From positions 24,133,501-24,197,500 of the forward strand of contig JAVHKY010000003.1 of assembly GCA_035079385.1 (NCBI GenBank): a stretch of 64,000 nt of DNA, read 5' to 3'. Below the pieces are notes generated by a model, which ran no database searches, was not told the origin of the DNA, and saw nothing but the letters and a program-made list of their open reading frames with translations. A program made the position numbers and the translations under genes. How positions within the stretch are numbered: position 1 is the first letter of the stretch; each line of letters opens with the position of its first letter. Source of the DNA: Aspidiotus rigidus (taxonomy: Eukaryota > Arthropoda > Insecta > Hemiptera > Diaspididae). Shown one piece after another: positions 20,731-32,199 of the stretch.

Positions 20731-23033
20731 TGATTATGTTGGAAATAAAATATCGATTCCGTCGCCTGGCGCTGGTATATCAGCAGTCAATCGGTGAAAT
20801 TATAATTTTATACGTTCGTAAATCTGGTTTCGATGGTATTCTCAATTTTTGCCAGCAAGTATTTTAATGATGCCAGTTTAGTGTCACAGGAGCGCTGTGC
20901 GGTAAGAGTGAACAAACATTTATACTAGATTCCAATAATACGACGACTCCAGAATGTTTATTTTGTGTGCATTTCAGGAAAGCGTAAAAAATTTTAGTCA
21001 ACCCAACAACGCGATAGTCGCTCGTACTCCCCTTTCGCGTTATTTGGTTCAAAGGAATTCGCTTGCGGCATTCTACTGTAGCTTGTCACCTTTTTCGGTG
21101 ATAAATTTAAAGCGCGGTTGCAACTTAACCGCCAGTACAGTTCGTTGGCTGGCAAAAAACCACTTAGCCTTGCTTTTTAGATGTATTATTTTTCGAAATT
21201 TACTTTATACACGAACGGCGACGGTGTCGTTTTTCCTACCTTCGATACTTTTTAAAATAAGGACACTTTGATGTCGACTAGACTCAAAAATGTTCTTCCC
21301 AGGTTTAGATGTGAAGGCGATGAACGATAATAATCGAATCGTGATGAGTATAAGCCAATCAGCTACCTTTTATAAATCTGGAGGATCGGTAGTAGTCTAA
21401 GGATTTTCTAAATTGATTTTAATTTTGTACGACGCGGTTTCATTGCCTTCAAGAACATTCTGGTTCGTCCAATGTTCGATTTTACTGCCGAAAAATTATT
21501 TTTTGTTTTAAATCTTAAATGATCACGTCACCCTCCTCCCTAAAAGAGCAGACATTGTTCTAAGTTCTGACATTACGTGTAGCTTAGATGGGTACGAACT
21601 TTTTTCTGAGGATGTATACTTGCTTACTGTGTCCACAGTATTCCTCTAGAAGAATTAATTTAAACTTTATCGCACAGTATTTAGAAAGAGGCTGCAAGGC
21701 TTGGGGAAGTTGATTTTCAAAGAAATTCAGATCTCGAGGAAAACGATTTGTTGAAATAGCTTTCGGGAAAAAGGTTTTCAGAGAATCGGGCTCCGCGGGA
21801 AAACGATTCGATACCTCTCTGGCCCTAAACTGGAGCATATTGACGTGCTTCGAGTTCACCTGTAATATAAAAAGTAAGATTGAAACCCTTTCTCTTTGTC
21901 TAAAAGTTAAGTTTGATTTTACATAAGTAAATTACGAATTTTATTCCTTTAGAATAGTTTTCTCAATTTGATAATCCCGCTAGTTTCCGTATCGCTGAGG
22001 ACCTGTCCGTGCCTAGAGCAAAAGTGAATGTTTTTTTTTCCCTATTTTTTTCATTCTAGACAGCTATAATTTTCATTCTCTATTCTTTGTAGACTTTTCC
22101 TCTCTTTGTTTCGTCTTTTCAGTCAATCCTAAATAAATATCTCTTCAAAAAAACGATCCCGGCTTAATGAAATTCGAGGAAACTATCGTCGCCGTATGAA
22201 AGTTGACGCATCTTTCAACAAGGGATGCACATAAACACTTCGCGTCAGGTGTATTCTACTCATGATTTCAACTTGAAGGGAAAAATTCGAAATTATTCCA
22301 TTAGTTTTATTTATTCAGACATAGTCAGCCAGCGTCAGCGTCCTTTGATGAAATATCCAGCTGTACAGGGACCGAAAAAGTTAAACATCGTCGGAGAAGT
22401 GTAAACGCGGAAAAAATATCGAAAATTTTGAATGTTGAAACTTTATAATTCGGAGCGCCGCCGTCTGAAGCAAGAAAATAAAGAGTGGAAAAGTTATTGC
22501 GAGCTAGAGAACTAGAGTATAATATTGCATTATACAGTTCGGGACAATATACTTGTCCTTTCTGGTTATTAAAAACTTGAAGTTCACTACGCTGTAATCT
22601 CTTGCAAAGTTATTATGCGAAGAAAATATTGCACCGAGTACAAAAGAGGCGAGTAACGAAATAACTGTTCGATAAATTGTTTAAAAAAGGGAAAATCAGA
22701 TTATGCTCGTATTCTTTCGCTGATGATGCTCGACAATCTGTACCCTAGTTTTTTCAATAGTACTTATTGTTTGCTAGTTTCCTTTTCTGAAACGTGAGTA
22801 AATTTACTGATAAGAACCATCCACAATTTTTATTAATTAATGCAAAACTTTTTCCGCTGGTAGGTGAGTTGAAATGATCGTCCGACTGATGGCCTCATTT
22901 CCCTCGAGCATACGTTTTAAATAGGCGGAAAGTTTCGCGCCGCTCACGGCCTAACAAACACGGAGGAAAAATAATGTTCTTTGAACGTGTTGATTGGTGA
23001 GGATTATTGAAATGATGAATTACCGATATAGTC
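20731..23033. other. Unassigned sequence
   Basis: No repeat family or gene recognised. Open frames at 20954-21271, 21584-21859 and 22895-23233 show no known domain. Confidence 0.45.
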
Positions 23034-23627
23034 ATGGCTCTTAGGAGATCTGGAAACCACAAAGTTGAGAAAGAAGAGGAAAAAGTAGCAAAGACGATTG
23101 TAGATGTTTTAGCTAAATCAGCCCGCTCATCACCAGTCTCATCAAATCTGCTCCCTATGTCAGAACTATTTTCTCTTATTCGATGCTCCACGCGAGATGA
23201 CTGGGCAATATCCTGCTTGAAATCCGCTAACAATCTGAAATCTTTTTATTTCCTCGTTCAACCTCTACTTCCGGCATTCCCTTGGTATAAACTATTTAAC
23301 GATATTCCCCTCTCCCTTGTAGTTAAACTCAGCCGTCTTCGTTTTGGTTACAATCGTCTCCCCACTCACTTAAAACGTTTAAATCTTTCCGAATCTGATA
23401 TATGCCCCCTCCATCCAGACAATCCTTCTAAAGGCGACATCAATCATTATCTTTTCGAATGTCCAGAAATATCCAACATCAGACAAACACTATACTCAGA
23501 AGCCATCAATCTACAATTCGCTACCCCATTCAGAGCCACTGACCTCCTATCATCAGAAAACCCTTCAATTTTCTCACACATTTTCAAATTTATCTCTGAC
23601 CTACCTCCTTCCATCAACATTTAAATT
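23034..23627 (+). pseudogene. LINE 3' fragment: RNase H end and C-terminal tail
   Basis: An open frame of 196 residues. It starts with GNHKVEKEEEKVAK, which fits the end of a LINE RNase H domain (usually GNEKVDxxAK). It goes on through FPWYKLFNDIPL and LSRLRFGYNRLPTHLKRL, then CPLHPDNPSKGDINHYLFEC, a Cys/His tail common in I-, LOA- and R1-type LINEs. The ATG is incidental because the element is 5'-truncated. The 3' untranslated region ends at about 23690, where a Helentron-like element is inserted. An intact frame over the whole fragment suggests modest age. Confidence 0.75.
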
Positions 23628-23694
23628 CAATTCATTTTTTCCGTTTTTCCTTCGAGGTAAGGCCCAGTAGCCATCCTCTTTCCAACCCTTTTTT

Positions 23695-24182
23695 AGCGGG
23701 GAACCCGCTATCCATTTTGTTAGGAGAATACATCCTCAGAAAACGTCCGCGTCCGCGAAGTTAGTAACCTAAGGTTAGGTTAGGTTACGGGACTTAGAAG
23801 AATTTTGAGACTCGAGCTATATATGATAGGAGGGGGACTTAGAAGAATTTCGAGTCTTGAGCTATATATGATAGAAGGGAGACTTAGAAGAATTTCAAGT
23901 CTTGAGATATGTATATGATAGGAGGGGGACTTGGAAGAATCGTGACTTTCGAGCTATATATGATAGGAGGGGGACTTAGAAGAATTTCAAGTCTCGAGCT
24001 ATATATGATAGGAGGGGGACTTAGAAGAATTTCGACTCTCGAGCTATATATGATAGGAGGGAATGTAGAATGATAATTTCGATTTGAATTATATGACAAG
24101 ATTATCAACTCAGTTCCACACCACCTGGGAGGTCGAGTTAAAGAATTGCCGCTGCCATTGCAACGTCTGCAATGGCTTCTAA
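23695..24182 (+). mobile_element. Helentron-like non-autonomous element with minisatellite, copy 2
   Basis: Starts with AGCGGGGAACCCGCT (23695-23709) after a T run. It ends with a perfect 9-bp hairpin (GCCATTGCA with TGCAATGGC, 24154-24176), two bases, CTAA (24179-24182) and then T's. A 5' subterminal repeat, a central minisatellite, a hairpin just before a CTAR end and insertion between T's are the marks of Helentrons and their non-autonomous derivatives (HINE/INE-1-like). It carries a (GGTTA)3 tract and about six 45-bp units. Its 3' subterminal repeat is worn (only GCCGCT remains). It abuts another copy directly. Confidence 0.75.
23814..24060 (+). repeat. 45-bp minisatellite, about six units
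   Basis: Units of GAGCTATATATGATAGGAGG plus GGGACTTAGAAGAATTTC and a GAGTCTC-like end, the third unit two bases longer. More diverged than the array at 24292-24785. Confidence 0.9.
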
Positions 24183-24191
24183 TTTTTTTTT

Positions 24192-24864
24192 AGCGGGGAA
24201 CCCGCTATCTATTTTGTTAGGAGATTACATCCTCAGAAAACGTCCGCGTCCGCAGGTTAGGTTAGGTTACGGGACTTAGGAGAATTTCGAGTCTCGAGCT
24301 ATATATGATAGGAGGGGGACTTAGAAGAATTTCGAGTCTCGAGCTATATATGAAAGGAGGGGGACTTAGAAGAATTTCGAGTCTCGAGCTATATATGAAA
24401 GGAGGGGGACTTAGAAGAATTTCGAGTCTCGAGCTATATATGAAAGGAGGGGGACTTAGAAGAATTCCGAGTCTCGAGCTATATATGATAGGAGGGGGAC
24501 TTAGAAGAATTTCGAGTCTCGAGCTATATATGAAAGGAGGGGGACTTAGAAGAATTTCGAGTCTCGAGCTATATATGAAAGGAGGGGGACTTAGAAGAAT
24601 TCCGAGTCTCGAGCTATATATGATAGGAGGGGGACTTAGAAGAATTTCGAGTCTCGACCTATATATGAAAGGAGGGGGACTTAGAAGAATTTCGAGTCTC
24701 GAGCTATATATGATAGGAGGGGGACTTAGAAGAATTTCGAGTCTCGAGCTATATATAATAGGGGGGGGGGGGACTTGGAAGAATTTTGACTTTCGAGTTA
24801 CCGTCCGCCGTCCAACCAAAAACTTAGAAAAATTTTGAGACTCGAGCTATATATGATAGGAGGT
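24192..24864 (+). mobile_element. Helentron-like element, copy 3, in tandem and lacking the 3' end
   Basis: Begins AGCGGGGAACCCGCT (24192-24206) only nine bases after the CTAA end of copy 2, so the two are head-to-tail. The 5' part matches copy 2 closely, including CATCCTCAGAAAACGTCCGC and the (GGTTA)n tract. A long 45-bp array follows. The last unit ends at about 24864 and no terminal hairpin follows, so the 3' end was lost or never made. Confidence 0.75.
24292..24785 (+). repeat. 45-bp minisatellite, about eleven units
   Basis: Near-identical 45-bp units. Because 45 is a multiple of 3 and no unit carries a stop in two of the frames, long frames stay open on both strands with 15-residue periods (SPPPIIYSSRLEILL on minus, GGGLRRISSLELYMI on plus). 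Variation alternates between GATAGG and GAAAGG and between TTTCGAG and TTCCGAG in a higher-order pattern. Confidence 0.95.
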
Positions 24865-25684
24865 TCTGTGGGAGCTATACTTAAAGTGCATGTCTCTTTG
24901 TGAGACGACAATATTTCTTTTAAATTATGCCTTTTTAGGTCAGGAAATATTTTCTAATCCAATTTTCAATTGGATATCCTCTGGTACCCCATAGTAGTTT
25001 TGTACATTAGATTTTGTTTTAGTAAGACTCCGGACTCTCCGTGCAATTGCAATGATCCGGAATATACCTTCAGGTATGATTGTGACTCACGCTAATTGAA
25101 CTGGAAAACATACAATTGAAGAATAGCTTAACAAAGCTTGTGTAGCTTGTCAGGTTAATTGAAAATTGTTCACCTTTTTTTTTCTCATGCGGCCTGCCTT
25201 GGACGGACTACGAACGACGAAATTCTACATCTATACTTTCCGTTGGAGAGAGCTGCTCAAAAATTTTCTCATGTGTGACACTATTTTATGGGGCAATTTG
25301 TGTCCATCTAGGAGCAGAAATATTTATTATTGTACCGTTCAACGGGTCTTTCCACAAATGAAAATGACTGACGTCATCTATGAGCCGAAGAAATCGCGGT
25401 AAAAAGGAATGACGCCCTTACTTCATCACTCTACTGCAACATTGGACTATATTATATTACATGCAAATGCCATACGATAAGAGAAGGAAAAGAATTGAAA
25501 GAGACGAACACCAAAAAACGGAACAGCTGTCTTAGTATTTTTCTTCTTTTAGGAAAGAGGGAGCCATTTTGTCTTTTGTTTTGTCACTTTTCTGCATTGA
25601 TTTTCTTGGCTTCACTTTCTTATTAGCGTGGCATTACTCGATGGACCATTTACTTTTTCACCAAACCGCAAAACCACCATTAGT

Positions 25685-25775
25685 ACAGGCAGTAAAGCAA
25701 GAATTGTGCATTTTGCCATAAAAGCATGAAATTTGGTGTTGAGGTGTATGAAGGTGTAACAAATGATATTTTCTT
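25685..25775 (+). repeat. 275-bp repeat family, short piece
   Basis: GCATGAAATTTGGTGTTGAG, GTGTATGAAGGT and the neighbouring bases match the inverse of 28640-28730. Confidence 0.75.
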
Positions 25776-25902
25776 TACACACATACAATAACGCCGTTTA
25801 TCCTACTCGATTTACGGGAACAAAGCGCTTTGTTTTGTAGGCGAGACGACACTCCGTGAATGCGCGTCGTTGTAGCGTCAAAATCAGTACTGCGCATGTG
25901 CA

Positions 25903-25934
25903 AAGGGTAGATATGAATTTTCATATCTACCCTT
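25903..25934. repeat. 32-bp palindrome
   Basis: AAGGGTAGATATGA and its inverse TCATATCTACCCTT, with four bases between. Confidence 0.95.
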
Positions 25935-26012
25935 GGTGAAAAATGGATATACGCGGGCACAGATATAGAACTAAATGATAAGTAGTGATAGCTTCGCTTT
26001 AGTAATATAGAT

Positions 26013-26354
26013 ACCTAGATATCAGACTCACCATTTAACGCGTGTTAAATTTTTGTGATAGGCGGTTGCATAAGCATTTGCCTGAGTGTGGGCAGAAAAC
26101 GGAATTCCCATAAGACCCTGTACAACTTTAAACTTGAATAACTGAACGAAAATTGATTCTATTAGGCTGAAATTTTCACATAAAGTTTTTAATAACATTC
26201 TTAATCGGTAACGAAAAGTACTTGGCAATTTTAAATTATTTAAAATATACCTGCCATAAGACGCGTGTTAAACAGTAATGTACCCTGCACCGCTCTCACG
26301 TAACGTTTGCGCCTGCGACGCTCACAGATACTTTGACAAGTCTGATATCTAGGT
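26013..26354. repeat. Pair of 16-bp inverted repeats 342 bp apart
   Basis: ACCTAGATATCAGACT at 26013-26028 and its exact inverse at 26339-26354. An ACGCGTGTTAAA motif occurs twice between. It could be a small MITE, but no target duplication was seen. Confidence 0.55.
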
Positions 26355-26554
26355 TGTGTACGCGGGTAACAAAACTACTAGGCTTTTTCATCGCTTTTTC
26401 ATCGCGTAAAGAAAAACGTTATGTGCAACACGGTCGAAAAAACATTTCTCAACTCCGTGCAAATATCAACCCTTGCCTTCGGCTCGGGTTGCTAACTTTG
26501 CACTCGATAAGAAATGACTCATTTTCCTCCTTGTTGCACAAATAACTATTTCTT

Positions 26555-27115
26555 GAGTAACACGCAGAAAGTCTATTTTTATGCCCCCAGGGGTCCACTT
26601 TTGGGGGGGAAGGTTCATTTTGGAGATTATTATTGCAGAAATTGGAAAGAAATCATGAAAAATAGTTTAATCATGTGATTTGTAGAAAAAATGTATTACA
26701 AAACTTTTTCCTACACGGACCCTCCCATTAGGGGCCCTGGGCCCAAAATTTCACAAAATTGTAAATGTAATCAGAAAAACTTGAAATTCGGTATACAGGT
26801 GAAGGAAGAGGTAATGAATAGTATTAATTGGAATGCCAACCAGTAAGTTCATTTTTGTGCCCCCGGGGGCCCAATTTTTGGGGGGAGATGCTTATTTTGA
26901 ACACTATTGTTGCAAAAATTGGAAAAAAATTATATAAAATATAAGAATTGGGTGAGTTGTTTGAAGAAATGCTGCGAGGAATTTTTTTCTACACATAGAC
27001 CCTTTCATTGGGGGCCTTGGGGCCCAAAATTTCAGAAAATCATAAATTTCATCAGGAATTGTTGTGTAGTATTCAAATTGAAAGTAAGCGATTCTGAGAA
27101 AATATTAGACAATAT
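26555..27115 (+). repeat. 275-bp repeat family, two tandem plus-strand units
   Basis: Units begin near 26565 and 26840, each with TATTTTTGTGCCCCCGGGGG-like blocks, AAATTGGAAA, CCTACACGGACCCT-like and GGGGCCCTGGGCCCAAAATT blocks, and AGGTGAAGGAAGAGGTAATG. Inverse copies lie at 27480-28735 and 35610-36330. Confidence 0.85.
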
Positions 27116-27805
27116 AATTCGGCGCTAGCTTTTGCATCTCTTGGTGCCTCACTTTCGATAGTTAATGTACAAAATGTGTCAAGATTTGGGCCTCACTGTT
27201 TTAAGATACAGGGTATTCTTTCACACTTCAGTAGTAATTTGAGAGAACAAGATGCTCAAAAAGTTGAATATTCACAACTCTATTTTATAGAATCAAGTTT
27301 GGCAAATTATGTTTAAAAAAAACGGAATCCAGAATTTGTCTCTCTACATCACGGCACATGATAATAATTTCATTCAATAAATCTTTACAAAGTGCTTTTT
27401 CTTTTCTCATAATTTGTGTAAATTAGGCCTAGTGTAATGAAGCCTAAAAACTTACATATGCATCTGATGAAATTTAGAATTTTGTGAAATTTGGAGACCA
27501 TCAGCCCCCGACGGCAGAGTTTATACATAAAAAAATAATCCTCGCACCATTTCTTTCATACAAATCACCCAATGAATATAATTATTATGAATATTTCTTT
27601 TCCAAGTTTTGCAAATAAGTCTTGAAATAATGAAACCTTTGCCGCCCCCCCCCCAAAAAAAAAAACGGGCCCATAAGGGCACAAAAATGAACTCATTCTG
27701 AGGCATATTCTTGTTAATATTATTCATTACAGCTTCCTTCACCTGTGTACTAAATTTCAAGTTTTTCTGATGAAATTTACGATTTTGTGAAATTTAGGGC
27801 CCCAA

Positions 27806-28165
27806 GGACCAAATTAATTTAAATCCTTTATTTATTTTTAAAGACATAATAATTTTATTATTTTTTTTTTATATTTTTTTAATAATTAATATAATTATAC
27901 CATTAAAAATAAATAATCCAGATAATTTTAACCAAATATTAATATTTAAAACTCCTAATCATATTGAGCCAGAATGATATTTTTTATTTTTTTATTCAAT
28001 TTTAATATTTTTAATTAAATTTTAATATATTTTATTTAAAAAGTTAAATTAATATTATTTTGAAAAAATAAAGATCTTATTTAAATTTTTATATTGAAAA
28101 TATAATGTTTTTTTTAAACTAAAAGATTTATTTTTTAATAAGTTAGAAATTTATTTTTTTAAAAT
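27806..28165 (+). mobile_element. Nuclear copy of mitochondrial DNA (numt)
   Basis: A block of about 360 bp, more than 80% A+T, inserted in a 275-bp repeat unit. Comparison with the uninterrupted unit at 35836-35860 suggests about a dozen bases of target were lost and none duplicated, as in end-joining capture. It encodes a cytochrome b segment (see 27822-28022). The part after 28022 is not clearly coding. Confidence 0.85.
27822..28022 (+). pseudogene. CYTB: Cytochrome b fragment (mitochondrial code)
   Basis: Read with TGA as Trp and ATA as Met, one frame runs for about 65 codons and follows cytochrome b through its sixth-seventh helix region. It has FKDII in place of the usual (T)FKDI(I/V), a hydrophobic helix, NNPDNF (family DPDNF), KTPNHIEPEWYFLFFYSIL (family TPxHIxPEWYFLFAYxIL). 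A TGA at 27975-27977 codes the Trp of PEWYF, which would be a stop in the nucleus. After LIKF a TAA ends the frame where RSIPNK would be expected. The divergent, AT-loaded wording suggests a fast-evolving insect mitochondrion. Non-functional in the nucleus. Confidence 0.9.
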
Positions 28166-28735
28166 CAGGGTCTATGTGTGGAAAAAATTCCTCGCAGCAT
28201 TTCTTCAAACAACTCACCCTATACATATTTTTTATATAATTTTTTTCCAATTTTTGCAACAATAGTGTTCAAAATAAGCATCTCCCCCCAAGAAATGGGC
28301 CCCCGGGGGCACAAAAATGAACTTACTGGTTGGAATTCTAGTTAATATTATTCATTACCTCTTCCTTCACCTGTACACCAAATTTCAAGTTTTCCTGATT
28401 ACATTTACAATTTTGTGAAATTTTGGGCCCAAAACCCCTAATGGAAGGGTGCGTGTAAGAAACAAATTTTGTAATACATTTTTTCTACAAATCACATGAT
28501 TAAAATATTTCTCATGATTTTTTTCCAATTTCTGCAACAATAATCTCCAAAATGAACCTCCTCCCCCCCCCCTCAAAAAGAAAGTGGGTCCCTGGGGGCA
28601 TAAAAATGGACTTTCTGCGTGAAAATCTTGTCAATATCTTTTATTATACCTTCATACATCTCAACACCAAATTTCATGCTTTTATGATAAAATGCACAAT
28701 ATTCTTGCTTTACTGCCTGTACTATAAATATTTCA

Positions 28736-29080
28736 GACGAGAGGGCGGAGATAGGACTGCAAATGGGAAAACCATCTGGGAACTTGTAAAATGGTTGTTG
28801 AACGATATTTTCATCAGTGCAGACTTTAAGGAGAGAAATGCATTCTTGCCTGATAGGAAGAGGACAGTGAGACTTACTAAGTCGGTTCGAGAGGAACTGG
28901 TGAGTAAAGAGCATGCACATCGAACGATACAAGGATAGAGTTTTGAGGTGAGGTCCTAAGTTTTATTAATAAGGTAATAAGAATTAATAATAGAATGTCA
29001 AGGTCGAAATATCGTAATACTCGTACTCCTAAAATATGCGTCAAGATATTTGTATAGTCGATGAGTCGAGGTAGAAACAT
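28736..29080 (-). pseudogene. Penelope-like reverse transcriptase fragment (family F)
   Basis: Minus strand: NSILVSFDVHALYSPVPLEP (PLE motif A, normally SFDVxSLYTNIP) in the frame ending 28877. After a frame change come CISLLKVCTDENIVQQPFYK, FPDGFPICSPISALSSEIFI, the equivalent of FYEFPEEVRTPVGS...SEIFM in the right-edge copy. The fragment ends where the 275-bp repeat begins (about 28735). Short and frameshifted. Confidence 0.78.
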
Positions 29081-32000
29081 ACGAAACTACTGGTGTAAGA
29101 GATATATTTTTTTTATGATAAGACCATATGAATGCCGCGGACCAGGATTCACGACTAGAAGACAAAGTTGAGATTGAGGCGGGATGACGTACTTGTAGTC
29201 ACGAATACTTTGTCGAACACGTTGACTGAAGCTCTTAAATTTTAAGTGGCGTCTTTCTCAAGGGGTAAACGTCCTATTTCGCGTTTGGATTCCAACGGAC
29301 GAGGCTATCATACAATTAATTTTCTCTATCAATAGTCGATCAAGTACATTTCATCGTTGGAGTTTAATTTAAATATCGAAGATCAAATGAAGGGAGATTT
29401 ATTGACTATTGTGAAGTATTATGATTGCAAAAACCACTCGGTTTCATAGAGCAGTGTAAACCCCATTAAGTGAGTGTGTCAAGTTCTGTCATTACTACTC
29501 ATTTTAAAGACATTTTTTTGATCTCTTTACTGTAAATACCATTTGTAGACTCTTCGTTACTTGTATTCAATTTAGTTTTTGGCGTCGAATTCGAATATGT
29601 TATCCCCGTTGTCATTTTCTAGTTACTACCTACGTTATATAATTGTACGAATATGTCACAGGTGTGCGAACTCGCATAAGCAGCACCTGAACGCTGAACA
29701 CATTCACCTACTGTATAATATTATAGTCAAAGTTTAGTCGCATCAACAGCGTCAAATCGCCTTGTTTGACACAACAACGTTTCATCATGACAGCGACATG
29801 ACGACACAAAATAATACAGACATATTGTATACTTTGGTAATTAACCGTAAAAGGACTTTTGCTCACAGTGAAAGTCTGTAGCTGTATCCTTATTTCCAAT
29901 AATTTTCAATTCTAATAAAAACCATTTTCAATGTTGTTTGAATATTATACAATATTTTGACAAGAGAAGATGAAATACGTCGACATATTTTGAAAACTTC
30001 TTGTTTCTACTGCTGTATGTAATAAAAGGCCTACTCTTTTATTTCAAAGTACGAACTTTCAAATAGACTGCCTGTTCTACATGATATAAAGGAATTCTCG
30101 CCGAGTTATACGAGTATAGGTAGAATCACGCCTAATGAAGCGAAGCGTTACAGGAGAGATTCCTGTATTTTTGTTTCCCTTTATCATATTACTCTTTTCA
30201 TCTTTTTGTTCTTCTTCTTGTTCCAATAAAATGTTTCATTTTTCAGCCTATTGTGAAAAGTTCAGATTTTAGATGATGTATTAATTCTGGCATAAATGTA
30301 GATGTATACTGAAAGATGCCATTGAAATTTCCAATCTACCAACTCTTGTATCCATACTCGTGTATCAGGTTCTCAATTAACTCAAAGGGTGAAAAGATCG
30401 TACAAAACTGAAATTTTGTGTACCCACTGTTATTAAAATGATCAGACCTTGTGTTCTTGCAGAAGCTTTGGAAATTTGTGAATGTTTGCTCCTGATAAGA
30501 TATTTACCGATTGAATATAGAATGACAGAATAGCAACTTTAAAATTTTTGGAATATTCAGTTTAGCGTGATTTAATAGGAACTTTGTCGTGGTTGTGTCT
30601 TTTACAGAGCGATTTTAAACACACGATGTCATGATTTCTGTACGTACGTTGTCGTAGGTACCTTTTTCAATGTACGATTTTCGACGGATGACCCTCTCTA
30701 ATCGGGATTAAGTTCACAGTCGTTAAATTGGTCAAAATGTGACGTGGATTGCAAAGGAGAAGAAATAAAATGAAACGCGGCGTATAGCTTCGGGTGAAAA
30801 CCTTACAGCGTGGACATAAGAGGTCATCAGTCAAATGTGAAATGGCCTAAGTTATTGTGGCGAGTGATTTCGTTGAAAAAACACGAAAACCTTCGGGGAT
30901 GAAAATGTGCGAGGCTACCGTGCGGTATTACGTGCTCGAAAATTTTTGTATTTTTTTTTCTTCTCCCACTTTCAATTTCGTCCGTAATTCCCTTTTGAGT
31001 TTACGAACTTACTAATCTCGAAGTGTATTCTAGGAGGAGTTCGATTTGTTAAAAGCAATATATTCTTTACGGTTTTTCCGAAATGACGCTTTCAATTTAG
31101 CTCGAATGTGTACTCGACAACTTTTCTAGCTCTTGTAAAATGCCATTCGATATACCAAAAAGATTAAATGACTGTAATCAAGGAAGACGAGTGTACTTGA
31201 AAACGGAAGAGGAGTACGACGAAAAAGCATTTTCTACTGTCTAGATAGCATACGTTAATTGGTTTGAGTTTGATTTACGGTAAATAAACACACAACCGTG
31301 TATACAAAACGTAGACTTTTACAATTTAGAAACTATCGCAGTCTTTATACAGCAAAAACCAGAAAGCCGTGGACGTTTCATGAAGTAGACCTGATTGGCT
31401 GCGCTGTATCATAAATACTCGATCCGTTTCATTCTTAGTGATCGAGAAGCAAGATAGCTATTGAGAAACGTTTGAAAAATTGGATATTCTCCATCGATTT
31501 CTTAAGAAATACGGTCTATTATTGTATGTACGTTCTTCCTCTGTTTTTGCAGTTGAAACGAGATTCTTTACTTCACAGCCACCCCATATTTAGTCAAGAG
31601 TGTGAGTAAAAGAATTTTTCTATCGTGTTGAACATCGTTCTTTTTATCTGTAAGACTGTTAGTACTCAACTATCCATGAAAAAGGCAAGTGTAAGGGTGG
31701 AAGTTTTTTTTTTTTTTGTAGTAACATTCCAGTAAAGTTTCATCAAATAAGAGTGAGATAGTGAAAAGAATTTTCCTTTAAGATTGTAATATCTACCCGT
31801 TTAACAACTCGACACCTGGTGTTATTAGGCTTAGCGTTTACAGTAGACTCATAAATGTTTTTAGCCGCTTTTTCCGAATTGGCATATCCTGTCGTATTTG
31901 GATTTGGTAACACCAATAGTCCCCAACTCTTTCAAATTTATTGGGTTTGTCAAGCGCAGAGGATACGACCACTTCAACTTTCACTCGATAGAAAAGGTGG

Positions 32001-32199
32001 AACCCTCTCCTCAACAGTGTCATACTAAGAGAATGATTCTAAACGATCCACAAGAAATTCACTACGGTTCCACGTCAGATGTCGACGACCTAGACATATA
32101 TTTCACCATAATGTTGATTAGGCCCTCTTGGCGAGTAAGTAACTAAGAGTGATTGAATCTATTGAGATCCTTTTTTCTTTTACTAGCCCATTCGTTGAC
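29081..32199. other. Unassigned AT-rich sequence, over 3 kb
   Basis: No gene, RNA or repeat family recognised. A frame at 31898-32146 (82 residues) lacks known motifs. Confidence 0.5.

Larger units (their letters stand above)
24865..26554. other. Unassigned sequence with small inverted repeats
   Basis: Contains a short piece of the 275-bp repeat family at 25685-25775, a 32-bp palindrome at 25903-25934 and a 16-bp inverted repeat at 26013/26339. No coding similarity recognised in the frame 25166-25402. Confidence 0.5.
27480..28735 (-). repeat. 275-bp repeat family, minus-strand units split by a numt
   Basis: Inverse orientation relative to 26555-27115, so the two blocks form a large imperfect inverted repeat. 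The unit is interrupted at 27806-28165 by mitochondrial sequence; the uninterrupted form is seen near 35836-35860. Confidence 0.82.

Noticed and set aside
24292..24785. Regular direct repeats as a possible CRISPR array
   Set aside because: Units are contiguous without unique spacers, and the context is a eukaryotic transposon.
24262..24838. Long open frames on both strands (185 and 177 codons)
   Set aside because: Both arise from the 45-bp minisatellite, whose unit length is a multiple of three. Not a protein gene.
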